NCBI GenBank assembly: GCA_002172355.2
Contig: NHGH02000038.1
Coordinates: 31,962 to 37,639, forward strand
Source of the DNA: Euryarchaeota archaeon TMED132
GTDB taxonomy: Archaea; Thermoplasmatota; Poseidoniia; Poseidoniales; Poseidoniaceae
Length of the DNA: 5,678 bases
Direction of reading: 5' to 3'
In this document: positions 5,179-5,678 of the stretch, piece by piece
How the letters are laid out: every line of letters starts with the position of its first letter
Numbering within the stretch: position 1 is the first letter of the stretch
Position numbers and translations under genes: made by a program
The notes under the pieces: generated by a model
What the model saw: only the letters and a program-made list of their open reading frames with translations
Told to the model about the DNA's origin: nothing
The model's database searches: none

Positions 5179-5678
5179 ACAGTATCAGTAAAATTAACCA
5201 ATTCCTTAGCAATTCCAAATTCCCCCATGGAATGGCCAGAATCAGGTATGATGCTTAGTTTGCTATTTGGCAAGGCTTTGTGTAGTTCCCAAGCGCTTCT
5301 TGTAGGGCAGACAATATCGTATCTGCCTTGAACAATGTATGTTGGGATATGTTGAATTTTATCGACATTATTCAAAATATGTGCCTCCTCTACAAAAATA
5401 GCATTGATGAAATAATGACATTCAATTCTAGCAAAGGCAACAGCGAAGTCTAAATCTTCTGCTTTTTCTAAGTATTCTGCGTCTGGAATTAAACGGCTTG
5501 TGGCCATTTCCCAGCGCGTCCACTGTTTAGCAGCAGCCCTTCTGATCTCTACATCTTCACTTGTCAAGCGATGATAGTATGCTTCGATTAGATTACCTTG
5601 CTCTTGTTTAGGAATGTGGTCCCTGTAAGGGTCAAAAGCGTCTGGGAAAATATGGCTGGCACCTTCTTGGTAGAACCA
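5175..5678 (-). CDS. pip: Proline iminopeptidase (prolyl aminopeptidase), C-terminal part
   Basis: Pip is a cytoplasmic alpha/beta-hydrolase of peptidase family S33 that removes N-terminal proline from peptides, a late step in protein catabolism. Only the last 167 residues and the stop are present; the frame stays open to the right edge, so the start and the nucleophile serine (GGSWG motif in the family) lie outside. The visible part begins WFYQEGASHIFPDAFDPY, a stretch typical of Pip, and continues with RLTSEDVEIRRAAAKQW, FARIECHYF, IVQGRYDIVCP and PDSGHS. The catalytic aspartate is expected in GRYD (fragment residue 121) and the histidine in GHS (fragment residue 149); both are present. A shorter reading starting at the TTG near 5567 is an artefact, because the conserved sequence continues upstream of it. 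The gene ends at TAA 5175-5177, 97 bases before the coiled-coil gene. Confidence 0.93.
   Translation of the reverse strand, partial: WFYQEGASHIFPDAFDPYRDHIPKQEQGNLIEAYYHRLTSEDVEIRRAAAKQWTRWEMATSRLIPDAEYLEKAEDLDFAVAFARIECHYFINAIFVEEAHILNNVDKIQHIPTYIVQGRYDIVCPTRSAWELHKALPNSKLSIIPDSGHSMGEFGIAKELVNFTDTV

Noticed and set aside
5175..5567. Proline iminopeptidase as a complete 130-residue protein from the TTG near 5567
   Set aside because: Conserved Pip sequence continues in frame to the window edge, so this is an incomplete gene and not a short version.
1..5678. tRNA, rRNA, CRISPR arrays, insertion sequences, long direct repeats
   Set aside because: I looked on both strands and saw no cloverleaf, repeat-spacer array, transposase motif or long terminal repeats; the only repetitive DNA is the Glu/Ala codon tract at about 4320-4440.

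Overview
All five genes lie on the minus strand, closely packed, with no gap longer than about 100 bases. The best fit is an uncultured marine planktonic archaeon of the Marine Group II type (Poseidoniales) or a relative. The evidence is a recognisable archaeosine-biosynthesis radical SAM enzyme (archaeosine is an archaeal tRNA modification), a short archaeal-type phosphatidylserine/archaetidylserine decarboxylase, GGTGA/GGAGG ribosome binding sites, moderate A+T content and a proline iminopeptidase suited to a peptide-eating heterotroph. The lineage assignment is inference; no marker gene in the window settles it.

In the direction of transcription (right to left), the first gene is the C-terminal 167 codons of a proline iminopeptidase (Pip), whose start lies beyond the right edge. 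After a 97-base gap holding a small hairpin comes a 270-residue coiled-coil protein with an acidic tail. Its stop codon overlaps the ribosome binding site of a decarboxylase proenzyme (283 residues), so the two are probably translationally coupled. Fifty-seven bases after the decarboxylase comes the archaeosine radical SAM enzyme RaSEA (388 residues).

After a further 86-base gap, again with a hairpin just before the ribosome binding site, comes a two-gene unit. It holds a 90-residue protein with two membrane segments, then a polytopic membrane protein of at least 603 residues that runs off the left edge. The large protein shows up poorly in ORF scans because its stop lies outside the window, but its frame is open from base 1811 to base 1.

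The most interesting item is this large membrane protein. Its layout (one extra N-terminal helix followed by twelve helices) and several landmarks resemble subunit I of C-family (cbb3/NorB-like) heme-copper oxidases. Yet the whole visible protein has only three histidines, one of them in a membrane helix, so the six ligands needed for the two hemes and CuB cannot be present. If the homology is real, this is a heme-less relative of an oxidase subunit paired with a small membrane protein, with a hydrophilic acidic C-terminal extension. The homology is an unaided by-eye reading and needs a profile or structure search.
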